Shown here piece by piece: positions 30,558-44,425 of a DNA stretch of 64,000 nucleotides. The stretch comes from Anthopleura xanthogrammica (taxonomy: Eukaryota > Cnidaria > Anthozoa > Actiniaria > Actiniidae): contig OZ025214.1 in the NCBI GenBank assembly GCA_964019055.1, positions 11,831,663-11,895,662 of the forward strand. Reading direction: 5' to 3'. Every line of letters begins with the position of its first letter. The stretch's first letter is position 1. The position numbers and the translations under genes were made by a program. The notes under the pieces were generated by a model. It saw nothing but the letters and a program-made list of their open reading frames with translations. It did no database searches and was not told the DNA's origin.

Positions 30558-30850
30558 GGGTTGGGATGAGATGGGATAGGATGGGATGGGATGGGATAGG
30601 ATGAGATGGGATGGGATGGGATGGGATGGGATAGAATGGAATGGGATGGGATGGGATAGAATGGGATGGGATGGGATGGGATGGGATGGGATGGGATGGG
30701 ATGGGATGGGATGGGATAGGATGGGATGGGATGGGATGGGATGGGATGGGATGGGATGGGATGGGATGGGATGGGATGGGATGGGATGGGATGGGATGGA
30801 ATGGGATGGGATGAGAGGAAATGAGATGAGATAAAATGGAAGAGTTGAGA
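30558..30850. repeat. (ATGGG)n satellite, diverged
   Basis: The same pentamer with A to G change at position 4, with scattered ATAGG, ATAGA and ATGGA variants; decays to GA-rich sequence to about 31000. Confidence 0.97.
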
Positions 30851-32752
30851 TAAGATGGGATAGATGATAATGATATCAGAGGAGAAGGATGTGTAGGTGA
30901 TAGATGGATGAATGAATGGAAAGTTAGGTGGGAGAAGGGAGGAATTGTGGGAGGGATAAAAAGAGGGGGGAATCGAATTAAATATTATGGATGATAAAAG
31001 AAGGAACGACTGGATTAATAGAATCGAACAATGAAAAAGTACAATAAAAATAGTTAAGGGAAAGAAATGAGCAATCAAGCTGAAGGTTTGAATAAATAAA
31101 GACAGTATTACGTATCACACTGCGATGGCTTTTAGTTTAGTTGAGTTCTCTATCAAACGAATCGTCTTCATGTGTTATATGAATATGCGTAGGAATATGA
31201 ACAAATGGACAATGTACGTTTGATAAATGCAAGCCCAACGAGGTTTTCAAGGATTGCGTGCATGACAAGCAAGGAAGAAAAAAAAAACTTACAGAATTTC
31301 CAGAAGAATCCTTTGTAAACAATCCTAAATTGCATCTAATCCCAAGGTGAACGAAGGAATGACCCTGTGCATATCACCAGGGAGCCGAGAATCACTCTGG
31401 AATCTTCATAACACATTTCTCATAATCTAATATATACCTTTCATTCATTATCGCACCCCTCTTGCTTGCTAGCGCTTATTAATAGATCTAGAAGTTTTAA
31501 CTCATGATCCTCGTTGCATTTCTGAAATTTTTTGCAAGTTAGCTGTTTAGTAGATCTTTCGATTTTTAATATTGTGCAGTGTTTAGTCTGATTTTAGCAA
31601 TTTAGATAATTAACTTTAGCTGCTAGAAAGCATAGCGTCTGTTGAATTTCTAATGCAACGTTTACTTCTTGGTAAATTAAGTTTTCGTGCAGATATCACA
31701 ATTTTTCTTCCTCTAAATCCTACTACAGTAAATTCAGCGAAACAATATTTCCAAAACCACAGAACTTGAACATTATTTTAGCGGGACTCGCTGCTAATCC
31801 GCAAATTAAATTAAATAAATTAGAAATCGTTGAATATTCATGTAAATATAAAAGAATTTCAGCAACTTTGGTCAGCAAGTTAAATTCGGTAGCAGGTTGG
31901 TATATTTAGCATTGGCAAATTAAATCTTAGAAAACTGTTGTGAAAGACGCCTTTAAGGTGTCTGTAACTTGTAAAAAATCTGTAAGTGTGAAAACCTTCT
32001 TCTCCCTTACGCGAGACATTGCCTAGCAACCCAAAACCCAAGTTTCTATTCCAAACGAATTTGTTAGATAAATATAGATGTCAGATAAATTTATGCACAA
32101 ATGATGGAATGAATAGAACGGATGATGTGACCGAAACAAAATCCACAATTCAAATCCATTAAAAAAATTTTAAATTATAAATCAATCTGGCCCGCCATTA
32201 GATTTTAGAATGATAGAATAAAGTTATAGTCATAGTAGCTGAGATCATTTTTTTTTACAAAATATAATGAAATCAAAACGAATAGACTAATTATCACCAG
32301 CGAGTACAGCTAGTTTAAATCGTTCGATGGATCTCTCACGATAGTCTACGCGTTTTTGCCACTTTTCCCTCACTTTCCCTTCTATGATAGTTTTCTAAAT
32401 CGCAGTCAAAAACTCAAGCTTGATCTTGATTTTAGTATAAGAATAGGTGGAATAAATGCAAGATTCGTCGCTTAAACAGCCGCCCGTGGCGTTCTATTGG
32501 ATCAAAATGGAATAGCCCTATTACCGCGAGTCAAAGCAATGGATCAAATGAAATGAAAAATATCTGCATAAATACATGAAATGCATACGTATTGAGTCAT
32601 TATCTAGAAGAGTGACTCTATGTTTGTAAGCTGAAAATTAAAACTTTATTTCATTCCTTTAATTTCCGGGCAATTCTTTTTGGAATATTTACAAATAATG
32701 TCAATGCCGTTCCAGATTAATATTCATTCTTTTCTTGTGATAGTAAATATTG

Positions 32753-32879
<127 letters not shown>

Positions 32880-34299
32880 AATGTATCAACCACAAAACAT
32901 TTTGAGTCAATCATAGTTTAGCGTTCTTCGAGGAAACGATCGAAACACATTGTGCCAACGCTTTTTCTTCCAAATATTTTGTCATTGGCGAAAAAGAGCG
33001 AGACCGATTTGTCAAGCAAAGCTGAGATATATCAATATAGCTATCTACTTGGGTATTACCAACAGTTTGCTCTCAAACACCAGGTGTTCTCATTCTTCTC
33101 AAGGATTCAAACTGATAACCTACCCACTAGGATAATGAGTGGAATTGGAATAAAAGTCTGTAGATCTTCTTCACAAGAGCTTCAAGTCGCAAGTAAAATT
33201 TTGTTTACAAATACATTTATAGGCACTTAAGCAGACTTCCAGCCAATTATAAGAGAAGCGAGTCGCCTTATTATAAGTTGTTTCCATCATTGAAGAATGA
33301 ACGACTGACGTCAGCGCGATGGGAATGGTCGACATAGTTGATCCTATCGAGTAATGTCATCTATTATGTATAAGATTTCATTTATGAAATCTTTAAAAAT
33401 ATTTTTCTTATTCTTCTCTAAAATTAGATTTGCCAGAACTTTGAAAGAAATAAGATGAATTTATTTAGATAGAATTGGTCGTCGGTTCTTCGCCTTCTTG
33501 AAGTGCGGAGAATGTGCAAAATGCTAGAGGAATTAGTCATATCGTATGTGAATGACCCAGGCTCGAGATGTAAATTGAAAGTCCTCTTAACGATTCGAAA
33601 GGGAAAAAACATTTTAGCTTTTAGCAGGTCGATATAATAAAGGAATAAGTCTTATAATTCCCACAAATAGAACAAAATGCTTTTTACATCATAATTCAAA
33701 TTAAGAATCCTTGATTTTATTACCCATTCTTCTTCTAATTATACTTCGTGCCGAAGTGCACATTTGAGTTTTGAAGAAATATACTTAGAATTATGAAAGA
33801 AGCCGCTTCGGAGATCAGATTTGCAGCACAAAAACATAGAATTCATCGGGAGAAGATCGCATTACCATAGTTTATGTGGATCTAAGCAGGGATTTTCACT
33901 GTTAGGCACAATTGGCATAATCAAGTTATACAGTAACGTTGGGTTCTGATTGGTTGTCATGGGTATTCGTGTCGTAGTTCACCCGCGTATGAATAATAAC
34001 TATGACAGGTGCAGAAGTGACTATTATTAAAAAAGTCGCCAACAGCAGTAAACGACAACGACGGTACATAACATTATTTCCTTAGAACAACTCGCTTGAA
34101 TATATCTAAGCCATGGGATTTTCCTCGAAATGTTCAAGATTTTACCATGATCAACGTATGGAAAAATCGTAGAAGTATTCTGGATTCTGTGCCGTATCTT
34201 TCCATAGAGCTTATACGGTTTATGTAAGGTCTTTGTAATGCTAAAATGTTTAGAAGATAGGATCCATACTGTTGGTTGAATGCCTGATCGTATCATACC

Positions 34300-37200
34300 A
34301 TGCCCTGCCGTAAATGTTGTTCTTTGGCTGAGTCTCCAGAGGAAGAAACCAAGTCAGATAGTGATATTTCTGTTGAACGAGAAGAAATCTTACTACCATC
34401 AAACCACAATGGTCGAGTTTTGAATTATGAACAGATAAAACAGCGATCACCGGATGAAAATGATGTTAAGACTAAAACAAAAGAAGATTACGGGAGAAGA
34501 AAGATACGAGAAGTTACCAACTATTACATATCGCACTGTACATTACATGGATTTCATTATGTTTTCGACACCAAGTCTATATTACGGAAGATTCTCTGGC
34601 TAAGTATTCTTGCAGCTGCTGGCGGGTTCTTCTTTAAGGAGGTAAAAACAAGTCTATATCAATATTACCAGTATCCTTTCACTACAATGTCAACGATAGA
34701 GTATCCTAGGGAAATGCCTTTTCCAGCTATAACTGTGTGTGACTTCCACGATGTTCGAAAATCACTGCTATCAAGCAACGCCAGTCAAATGTCGGACGTC
34801 ATTAAAGGATCCTTAAAGCAGTCAAACGACACGTTACTGTACTGTGCACAAAAGCACGGAGTTGGCCGGCAGCCGAAAGTCTTTACACAAGAAGATTTCG
34901 ATGTATTTTATTCTTCGGAGGGACAAACTTGTTTTACCTTTAATTCTGGTAAAAATAAACCTGTTATTTATGGTGATAATGTTAGTCCAAAATTCGGATT
35001 AGAATTCATACTCAACGTCCAACAACCAACTGATAATGATGTTAGAGAAAGTGGATTCAGGTTTATTCTTCATCAGCAAAATGACTTACCGCTAACAAGA
35101 GAGGGATTTCGAGTCTCTCCGGGTTATGTAACCTACGTTGACTTACATCTAGCGAAGGTAAGTGCTATCTAAGAAAAACTCAAGATTATCTGGCAAAACA
35201 ATCGAGTGTTGTCCAAATATTGTATCTTTACAGTATTGATGGAATAATTTCACCTAGTAGGGTTCCAATTTGGTGTCTTAAGAGACAAGAGATTTTTATT
35301 TTTATGGTGAGGTTTGAATGAATATGAATAACTGTGGCACAATTTTTGTGTAACTGTGATTGTGACAAACTTGACGTATTTTAATTTCTTTGTTATTGTA
35401 AACTCCGCGGTCAAAGAAAACGCCATCGCATAGCAGGCTATCGGAAAATGCGCTATGATTTCTAATAGAACAATTCCGGATTGGCAATTCAAATTTTCCA
35501 GAATAACTTTATTTTTCTTTTCAAAATAATAATTAATTTTGCATTTAGAATAAAAAATCTGGAATATAAACATTTATTTTATAGTTTTCGTAATGTTGGA
35601 CTAATTGAAAAACGAAAAAAAAAGCCAATCAATCGGTATCTTGAGTTTCATTCATTCGTCACTTTGCATTCTCGTTTGTGTCGAGGGTGCAAAAAAATCT
35701 GCCTGAAATTCTTCGTTAAAACATAGAATTTTTGGTCTTGATTTCTTGTCGTACAATTCAACGTTTTCCGCTGTAGCTAATCGGCCTATCTTGTGTACAG
35801 TGTAATTTTCCCCCAAGCAATTACTAGACTAAGTAGGGGTTCTTCTTGTTTAACAATGCTTTCCCACCGTCCATGTAAACATAGTGTTTTACTACATTGT
35901 CCTTAGAACTTGTTTTCAAAATTGCATGCTAGAAGATACGTATCTCTTGGTGCGCCACAACTTCGGACTCATCTTCGAACTCAAATATCTTGTTTCCGAT
36001 AAGATTGAGAGATTTTAGATAGGCTTTACCTTAAATCTAGTTCATCGATAACTCACCGCGGTTTGCAAGCAAATTCTAAACACCATGATTTCATGAATAA
36101 TGAATAGCCCATAGTAAGCCTTAAGCATATATTAATTATTCGCTTTCTTTATTACTTCTATTTTTTTCAATGACAGCCCAGTTAGTTTTTTTTTATTCGC
36201 TGTACTTTCATATATTGGCTCGTCGCGATAGACAAGCCTAATGACCGACACCTTTGATGGCTTTCTAGCGGACTTATTGATGTCACTTGATTTGAAGTAT
36301 GCCTTAAAATTCTCTTCGAATTAAATCCATTTAATCAAAAACATCAAACCACAACAATTATTTTACAGAATTTAAAACAGAAAAAAGTTTAATATATATT
36401 ATATTGAGTAATTTGTTATGAGCAAGAAGGATCACTAATCCTTTTGGACCGACCTCGCCGACTTTGGCAGCCGAGTAGTGCGTTGGCGCGTTCTGTTTGG
36501 CTTCAAGACAAATCACTTCATATCTTAAGCTACAACTGATAACGAAAGTCTGTTACTTCTTGTTTGTGTAGGATAGCCGTTATTTTTATTACTCAATCAA
36601 TCGCATCTGCAAATCAAAACTCTTATCTCAGTTTTTTTTAAGTATGAAGTTTGAATGAAAGTATTTACTGATGATGGAAAAATTTTTTGAATGTTAATTT
36701 TCAGTTTGTAAGAATTGCAGTCAGGTCGCTTAAAAAATTGAAAAATAAATAATGCTAGAATAACTTATACGGTTAATTCCGATTCTGTAACGAATTTTAA
36801 TGTATTCGGATACTTTTCAGTATTACGAATTATTCGAAAAGTACATTAACAGATATGCCTCCGTTAATTCACAGATTTTGAAATGTCTGCATTCAATACG
36901 TTAAGACAAGACGTCGTTGAGTTGGTTAGTCCTTGAAGGCAAAGAAAGTTATTGTAGTTCGTTATAGAATTAATTTTTTTAATTATCTTGAAACTGTTCT
37001 TCCCAGATATGTAACGGTAAGAAAAGGGCTCCAAAGTCTTAACAGTCAGGTGCTTGTATTGTATTCTTATTGCAAGGTTAATAGAATTGTGATACACTTG
37101 TATGGAACCACCAGAAAACTGACTCATCTATTTATAGAATCTTATAATCATAACTCAAGTATCAAGCTGTTAATCTATGACACTATTATTGTTGTATTTA

Positions 37201-38066
37201 CCCCAACTTATCCTAAGACTAATTTCGGGGATAATAGTTGGTTAATGTGGTATATATATAGCAAGTGGATAGTTTGGGCTCAAGATAGCATATTACGAAC
37301 TATTTAACGAAAAATTCTAGTTCTAAGTGCAATAAGAGCAATTTTGAAGTCTAAGAAAGCAGTTATTAGCCTAAAAAATATAATTAAGATTTTTTAATTG
37401 TCTCTTTGAAGCTTTAATTGTTTCCGAAGACTTTAGACACGGCACATGTTTTGCAACACATCGAATAAAGAAAGCCGTTCTAAGCTTATGAAAATAATAT
37501 CTATTTTCCAGAGGTAAGATCAGGATGTCATTTGTTGAAAAAGAAAAGAATCTTTCCAGCAAGTTCTCTGTTTATATTGAGAAAGGATTTAAGTACTGTT
37601 AATTAGAGTATCAAGCTGTTGGCAGAACAATCTTCTTAATCCACACAAATAAGGAAACTCTTAAACACCAGTAAAGTACAAATCCCCCACACGTGAGATA
37701 ATTAACTTAGGTTTCGTATTTAAAGCTACGAAGAGATGGTTCCAATAATAAGAATTTTGTTTGGAATCTACCTGAAAAAAAACCACACAAAAAAAAACAC
37801 ACACACACACACAAAAAAAAAACGACAAAAAAACGAACAAACAAAACAAAAAATATATAATGATCGGATCCTGATTTTGCTTGGCTTACAGCGAAAAATT
37901 TTTTTTGTTTTTTTTAATACGTTTTAAGTTACAAAATGTTTTTGTACGAAACAGTGTTTTTCATCATATTATAACATTAGTCAACCTTTGCTACGGCTAT
38001 ATTACTAATACTATTATTATCATTATTACCATCATCACCATCATCATCACCATTATCATCATCATA

Positions 38067-38098
<32 letters not shown>

Positions 38099-38194
38099 GA
38101 AGCTGAAAAGCGCAGAATCATATTAAACACGTTGAGAGAAAGGAAAGCTTCGTTTCTCTTACTTTTAGAATAACTTATCGTAACCACCACCACC

Positions 38195-38251
<57 letters not shown>

Positions 38252-41200
38252 GACGTCAACGTCAACGTTAACGTCAACATCCACGCCAACGTCAACGTCA
38301 TGCATCATGCATCATCTAATTTTAGTGTGGAGTAAATAATTTAATTTATTCTATGCTACCAGACTGATGCCCAGTGAGTTCTTATGGTTTATCCTCGACA
38401 TTTCAAAAAGTCTCACCTGTATTAAGTATTAAGGGTTTTCAAAGATAGCAGTTAATTTGAAAGTGTATTACGTTATTGGAGGAAACCAAATAATTTGTTA
38501 GTCGCGTATGCAAATTGCCCATTTCACTCCGGCTACATGACATTCCCTTGAGAGATGTTCTTTTGTTAAAACATTTACACATGAAAGAATCAACTCCCAA
38601 GAGTGGCATGCATCACATGGTCTGAAATGTGCATATCAAACAACGAAGCTAAAAAGGTCACAGCAAAGCATTTTAATGAATCAGTTTTCTTTTTTTCTTT
38701 ACTCTTTCTTTATATACTTCTTACTTTTACACGTAAATGACTTTTTCTTCTCCCAGCTGAGTTGATCGCATTCCCCGAAAGGAATTATGGGTCAACTATT
38801 TTTGGTTAGCATTTTTGTTGTAGGGACACGGTAAATGCTTATGAAAATAAAATGTCTAATCCTCAATTCTGATTGGTTGACATTGAACTCGTTCTGAAGG
38901 TCAACTCAGCTGGTCACGATAAATCTTACCATGCACACTCACTCGACCGCTAATACCAAGAATAACTCGATATTACTTTTGTTTTTCTTCTAACAGGAGA
39001 AGAATCTGCCATATCCTTACGTCACCAACTGTGGAGGGAAACCTCTCAAGTATTTTAAGGATTATTCGCGTAGTAACTGCTTCCTAGAAATGCTGACAGA
39101 TTATGTCATTGAAAAATGTAAATGCAGAAGTTGGTTCATGCCGAGTAAGTGTATATGTATTTAATTGACTGGTTATTCTTAATTTATTTGTAGGGTAGGA
39201 TTGAGGGCAGGGCTGCCATGTTTTAATTATAAGATTCCCAATTCCCTCTGTTACAGTCCAAACAACTAACCCACGAAAAAAAAATGGCCTAAATTGTGCA
39301 AAATCTTGTTGGCAATAGATATGTCAACATAGTTCAAATTGCTTATTTATTACAAAGCAGTTAGAGTGTGGGCATGAAAAGTCATATTTGGCACAACAAT
39401 TGATTGTTACTACTATGGTTACAAGGTTCCTTCTTGCCTTTTATGCTTTAATAAAAGGCAGATAAAGTTTATCAGAAAACATTTTTCTTCCTGAGATTAG
39501 GCTTATTCTCAATCAACTTATTCTCACGGTAACGTTGTCACGAAAAACTTGTTTTAAAGGGGCACTTGGATGAAAACGCCCCATATTTTGAAAGTCCGAA
39601 TAGTTCAAGTATTTAAGAATAATATGACTCAATCATGATTATAAAAACCAGATTGGCAAAAATTTTAGCCTGGGAGCCACTCGCAGTTGAGAAATGTTGG
39701 TTTAAAAACTAAAAGAACAATAGGGTTGAGTAAATGACGTCATTTACTCACAATTTAGATGCTGAAAAAAAAAAATTTTAATCGCAAATTTTGACTGTGA
39801 AGAAAATATGTTGCTTGGCTACTATTGGGGCGATATAGATAAGTTTAACCAAGTTTCAAGGCATTTCCAATTTTCATTGATTTTCATCCAAGTGCCTCTT
39901 TAATAAACGTCCGTCAAAGCTTTCCATTGCAAAATTGATCAACATAAAGGTTTCAAGGGCAAATGGAATGTCATTGAAACAAACGTCTCGGTCAACATCA
40001 TCCTAAACTTACTTTCTTAGGACGGCAGACCCTTGCAACACGTCGGAATGCAGCTCAATTTGGAGGACAAAACAATAGGTTCCAATTCTCAGGAGATTAA
40101 AATTCTTTTGTTTTGTCCTCCACAATGAGTGCAAAGGGTCTGTGGGACGATTCTGCTCGTGTTATTGAGAAACCTGAGACAACTGTCAAAACATTTTTCT
40201 TTGTTGTTTTTTCATTCCATAACCTATAGTGATTTTAGTTCTTTTTATGTTATTTTCTCAATCAGAAGTTCCAAATACCTCTACGTGTTCGGTGAATACT
40301 ACTCTGGAATGCGTTTGGCCTTCATGGGGTAAGATATTGAATTATTTTTAGATTTTTTGAATTCCAAAATATCTTTGCAGCAGTAACTGTACAATCATAT
40401 TGAGTACAACGATGATATTTTTTATTTTAACCATGTTACCGTTGCCAAAAATATAATTCTCAAATAAATAAATAATTTGAAAATCAGAGCTCTACCTTTT
40501 TGCATAAGGTCTATGGCCTGAAATGGAAAAATAATTGAATAATTACACCCAAAGATACTATGCCTAACAAATGATTACTTTCAGCAAGGGTCTTTTTTCT
40601 TGATCGTTATATATCGGACATTGTAACACGATTTTACTCCTCCCAGCCCCAGCCATTTAAATTTGAGTTGATCACGTTCCCCGAAAGGAGCTTTGGGTCA
40701 GCTATTTTTGGTTATAGCATTTTCGGAGCAGGGAATGATTACGATGTAATGAGACTTCTCTTGTCGATTGAGGTGGAATTCCGCTATGGATTCAAATAGC
40801 GTTTGCGATCAAAAAAATAATTCGTATTTCATGGGTTCTCTTGTATTATTGGCAGAATCATTGGAAATGGTAATCTATCCTCAATGAGGGTTTATCAGGT
40901 CTTGCATGACATTTTAAATTTTTATCCAACAAAAACGAAAATATGATATTTGAAAAAAGCACACCAAAGTTAGTAAAAATGGAAAGTTTGAAGTGGTTTT
41001 ATTGAATAGCGCCGAAGATATGGGCGACTAAAGTTGGCTGCCTTTTACAAAGAAATGTATGGAAAATATGTCAGGTAGGCAACAACTTGCCTACCAACAT
41101 ATTTCCCCATACTTCGGTCGCCCATATCTTCGGCGGTGTTTGATTGAAAAACCACTTCAAACTTTCCAATTTTACTAATTTTGGTATGCTCTTTTCAAAT

Positions 41201-42525
41201 ATCATATTTTCGTTTTTGTTGGATTGAAATTTGAAATGTCACGCAAGACCTGATAAACTCTCATTCTGATTGGTTGACCTTGAGTTTGCTGTGAAGGTCA
41301 ACTCAGCTGGAGAGTTCTTTAAACAATAATTAAAAATGTTTTTTATTGTTCACAGAACGTTTTGAGGGAAGAAGCACCTATATGTGTCCGGAAGACTGTA
41401 TGAAAACCACGTATGACGCTAAACTCTCGTCAGCTTTGTTTTTGCCACATAAACTTCTTCCCCTCAAGGAAAAACATAAATATCTACTTAGTCCTAAAAA
41501 TATTCCTAACGACACCCAAGGAGTTCTGGATTACATCATGTAAGTAATAATGCCAATTGAATCCTATAACACTCAATGCCATTAACGTTGTCCACCAAAA
41601 AAGACATTTAGACCAAAGGAAATGTCACGTGATACCTAATACACTCGCTCAAAATGCTCGATACCAGCAATCATTGATAAGTAGGGTTAATAATTGTTAT
41701 TCTCTGTTCATTGCTACTCACCATAGAGTTTGAAACCAGAATTCATATCGTTCAAAACAAAATCATTACGTAATAGTCGTTTTTCACAGGACAACCTTTT
41801 TGACAATGACTGTATAAAGATAGCAAGTTCTTATCACTGACATGGCTCTTCTTGGCTTTGGCATAATATTTTCCCATTTCAGTCCACGTGTCATTCCCTA
41901 GAGTACCATTTCCTTGTTTAACGGTTGCACATGAGAATACACATGGATATGATACAACTCAAGGGAATGAAACGTGGTGTAAAACGAGAAAACTTCACAA
42001 CCAAGCTGAAATTGCTAAAAATTCCATTTATTACTATTATTTTCCATGTATATGCGGACTTTGTTGGTATACAAAGTAAAAATACTCAAGGGAATGACAC
42101 GTGGTGTAAAATTGCAGCTCAACATAACTTGCCACTATCCCAAAATAAATCCAGCATACTAATTTTTTTCATTTATTTCTAAATTCTTTTTTAAAGGGAG
42201 AACTATGTAGTAGTATCGCTGTATTTTGATGAGCTACGTCTTGACATCATTGAGCAGAAGCCATCATATGGTTTCTATAGACTCGTAGGTAAGGAAAAAT
42301 ATATTATAATTATAATAATAGTAATGATGGTGGTGGTGATAATGCTTATGATGATGGTGGTGATTATGATGGTGGTGATGATGATGATGGTGATGATGAT
42401 GATGATGGTGGTGATGATGATAATGCTGGTGATGATGATAAGGATGGTGGTGATGATGTTGATGATGGTGATGATTATGATGGTGATGATGATGATGATG
42501 GTGGTGATGATGATGATGATGGTGG

Positions 42526-42563
<38 letters not shown>

Positions 42564-42594
42564 TTGGTGATGATGTTGGTGATGATGATGTTGG

Positions 42595-42638
<44 letters not shown>

Positions 42639-42912
42639 CTGATGGTTATCGCCCAAGGCTTACTCCTTCGATATTTGTACTCTACTGCCAGGAGTTTAGT
42701 TGGAATAATAAAATGAGGTACACATGCTCAAAAAATGTCACTCTTTTCTTCAACATTTCTCTTTTGATTCCACAGGTGACGTAGGTGGTCAGCTAGGACT
42801 TGTCTTAGGAGCTAGTGTCATCACTTTATTAGAAGTTATTGACCTCGTTATCATGTGGGTATATTTTTGGTTTAAAGGCAAAGCAAAGAGTCGATCATCA
42901 AAACAAAAATAG
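34300..42912 (+). CDS. DEG/ENaC (ASIC-like) cation channel subunit, copy 1
   Basis: Six coding exons: 34300-35157, 38997-39144, 40266-40328, 41356-41539, 42197-42288, 42776-42912; 1,482 nt, 493 residues, frame intact, stop TAG. Members of this family form trimeric sodium-selective channels at the plasma membrane, gated by protons or peptides in some lineages. Seen here: cytosolic N-terminus with the gating motif His83-Gly84 (CTLHGFHYVF); first membrane helix about 94-115; post-TM1 FPAITVC (141-147); cysteine-rich extracellular domain (TCFTFNSG, VTNCGG, KCKCRSWFMP, CPEDCMKT); and pre-TM2/TM2 GDVGGQLGLVLGAS, whose GAS (460-462) is the ion-selectivity motif. HG and GAS with the FPAxTxC box argue for the ASIC/cnidarian NaC group; whether it is proton- or peptide-gated cannot be told. 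Cytosolic tail short and Lys/Ser-rich. Reading through the first donor would give a truncated 290-residue product. Confidence 0.94.
38196..38250. repeat. (ATC)n microsatellite
   Basis: ATC triplets in intron 1 of channel 1, with related ATT/ATC triplets at 38010-38096 and a GTCAAC hexamer-like run at 38253-38300. Confidence 0.95.
38500..38660. mobile_element. MITE family D, decayed copy
   Basis: TGACATTCCCTTGAGAGATG near the left, CACATGGTCTGAAATG and GAAGCTAAAAAGGTC at the right follow the family pattern. Boundaries approximate. Confidence 0.65.
38755..38913. mobile_element. MITE family I, uninterrupted copy
   Basis: Begins CAGCTGAGTTGATCGCATTC and ends GGTCAACTCAGCTGG. Contains CCCCGAAAGGAATTATGGGT and CCTCAATTCTGATTGGTTGA. 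The last word is the empty site for the nested insertion seen at 40884-41264. Confidence 0.85.
39554..39903. mobile_element. MITE family B, full 350-bp copy
   Basis: TTAAAGGGGCACTTGGATGA at the left and TCATCCAAGTGCCTCTTTAA at the right are terminal inverted repeats; both ends include TTAA, so a TTAA target site (piggyBac-type) is plausible but unproven. No coding frame. Between exons 2 and 3 of channel 1. Confidence 0.92.
40027..40143. mobile_element. MITE family C copy
   Basis: AGACCCTTGCAACACG at the left; AATGCAGCTCAATTTGGAGG, CAATTCTCAGGAGATT and GTGCAAAGGGTCTG follow. Ends about 120 bp before exon 3 of channel 1. Confidence 0.88.
40664..41310. mobile_element. MITE family I copy with nested foldback insertion
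   Basis: Outer ends GAGTTGATCACGTTCCCCGA and GGTCAACTCAGCTGG match 38755-38913. At 40884-41264 a second element with long inverted arms (GAGGGTTTATCAGG left, CCTGATAAACTCTC right; arms over 130 bp) interrupts it. Comparison with the uninterrupted copy shows a 2-bp AT duplicated around the insertion. Confidence 0.88.
41846..42010. mobile_element. MITE family D copy
   Basis: CTTCTTGGCTTTGGCATAAT left; CCACGTGTCATTCCCTAG, then CTCAAGGGAATGAAACGTGG and AACCAAGCTGAAATTG. A further AAGGGAATGACACGTGG piece at 42090 suggests a second overlapping fragment. Confidence 0.75.
42320..42645. repeat. (GAT)n/(GGT)n trinucleotide satellite
   Basis: GATGATGGTG-type triplets filling most of the last intron of channel 1. 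His-rich and Met/Val-rich frames are artefacts. Confidence 0.96.
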
Positions 42913-44299
42913 CAAAAACTGCAAATAGGTTTATAAAGATATAAGAGGTTTCCTATAAGTGGATAACTTCCTATGGAAAGGAGTCGTTTGGAACGCCGGC
43001 ATTTGAAGCTTTACTCAGTGCCCTATAACCTCACTTAAAACGTCGGCCGGCGGTAAACATTGAAAAGGGGCGGCTTTTTAGAGCGCGACAACCCAATCAC
43101 CAAGTAAGAAGAGAATTAAGTTGTTTGGCAATCCAGCTGACAAAATAGATTCAAGGAACCCCCACAGTTCTAAATATCTTGGGATATACGATCATGTCTT
43201 AGTATTCTCTCAGAAGAGCATCTAGATTATCTCAAAAACAAAGGCGAGAAGGTGGCTTTCAGTACTATCTTCATGAGATGCGATTGAAAAGCGTACACCA
43301 CCCTATCCCTGAAAGGCTTCTTTATATTCTGGAAGCCAAATTAAAGAGGTCAGAATAAGTTTGGATATGAAAAAATTAATAATATTAATAAATATTGCAA
43401 AATAAGAAAGGGAGTTTGTATGAAGACGACTAACGTACTTGTTTATAAATTTATGATCTTAATCAATATTTGCCGTCTTTCCTGAATAACACTTTAAACG
43501 TGACCTGTGACTTGAGAGATGCAATTGAATAATTCTTTTTCTGCCAAAAACATAATATGCGACGTGTGTGTTTTTAATTCAGAGGAGTGACGAGAGGGGA
43601 ATGTTTAGCAATTCCTTTAGAGCTATCCTGGCCCTACCTATCGAGTTGGTTTACACGAAGGTAGGGTGAACCTACTGCCATGCAGGGCTAATTCTTTGTT
43701 TTGGCGTCCCTAAGGGAAAGAAGATAAAAACGCATTAGCACAAGGCTCACCCTACCTGGTTTAAACTTCTTTGGTAACTCCTAGACTTACATAAAAAAAT
43801 CTTATTAGAAAATTTTGATCCTCCTTTAAGGTTTAAAAAGAAGTGTGATCATAAAGGAACATTTTTGTAATAGCCTTGGTCTCTACTCTTAAGCACATGG
43901 CTAATCCTCCGCAATTGTAAAACCGTACCCTTCTCGCTAAAGCATATCTCTTCTGAAATAACAATAGCTTAAGAATTTCTCTCTAAGTTCTATTTTTATG
44001 AGACGAGCTATAACATGTCCTATAAATACTGATAAAGTTTTTGTATCTATTAACGATTCTTTCCAGTTTTAATAAAACTAATGTAGTTAAGAACTACCTC
44101 TTGCAATATTCTTGTAAATATACAAAGTAAGAATAGCATAACCGTTGAAAAATTTGTGGTAACTTATAAAAAGGGAAGATTCAAATGAGCCGACATTTAT
44201 TATTAAACTGTTGAAAAATGTGAATCATAATATTCGTAATTTGTGTTACAGCTCTGATAGAAAAGTACGTGTGGTGTACGATGATAATACGCCGCCTTT

Positions 44300-44425
44300 G
44301 TCTTCTGTGATCGTGGGTTTCATCCATCATGCGTTCTCTTTTGTCATTTGAGAGTTTTTCTCCCGTTTCTCAGGTTTTTTCCCTCGTTAAAATCAAATTC
44401 TAAATTTCAATTTAATCTGACGTCC
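44300..44425 (+). mobile_element. SINE fragment
   Basis: B-box-like GATCGTGGGTTTCATCC followed by the body GTTTTTTCCCTCGTTAAAAT and CAATTTAATC tail, as at 13620-13675. Confidence 0.6.

Noticed and set aside
29693..31078. 461-residue - strand frame, Ser/His-rich
   Set aside because: Composed of pentamer satellite translation; no non-repetitive domain.
42264..42656. His-rich - strand and Met/Val-rich + strand frames
   Set aside because: Trinucleotide satellite in the last intron of channel 1.
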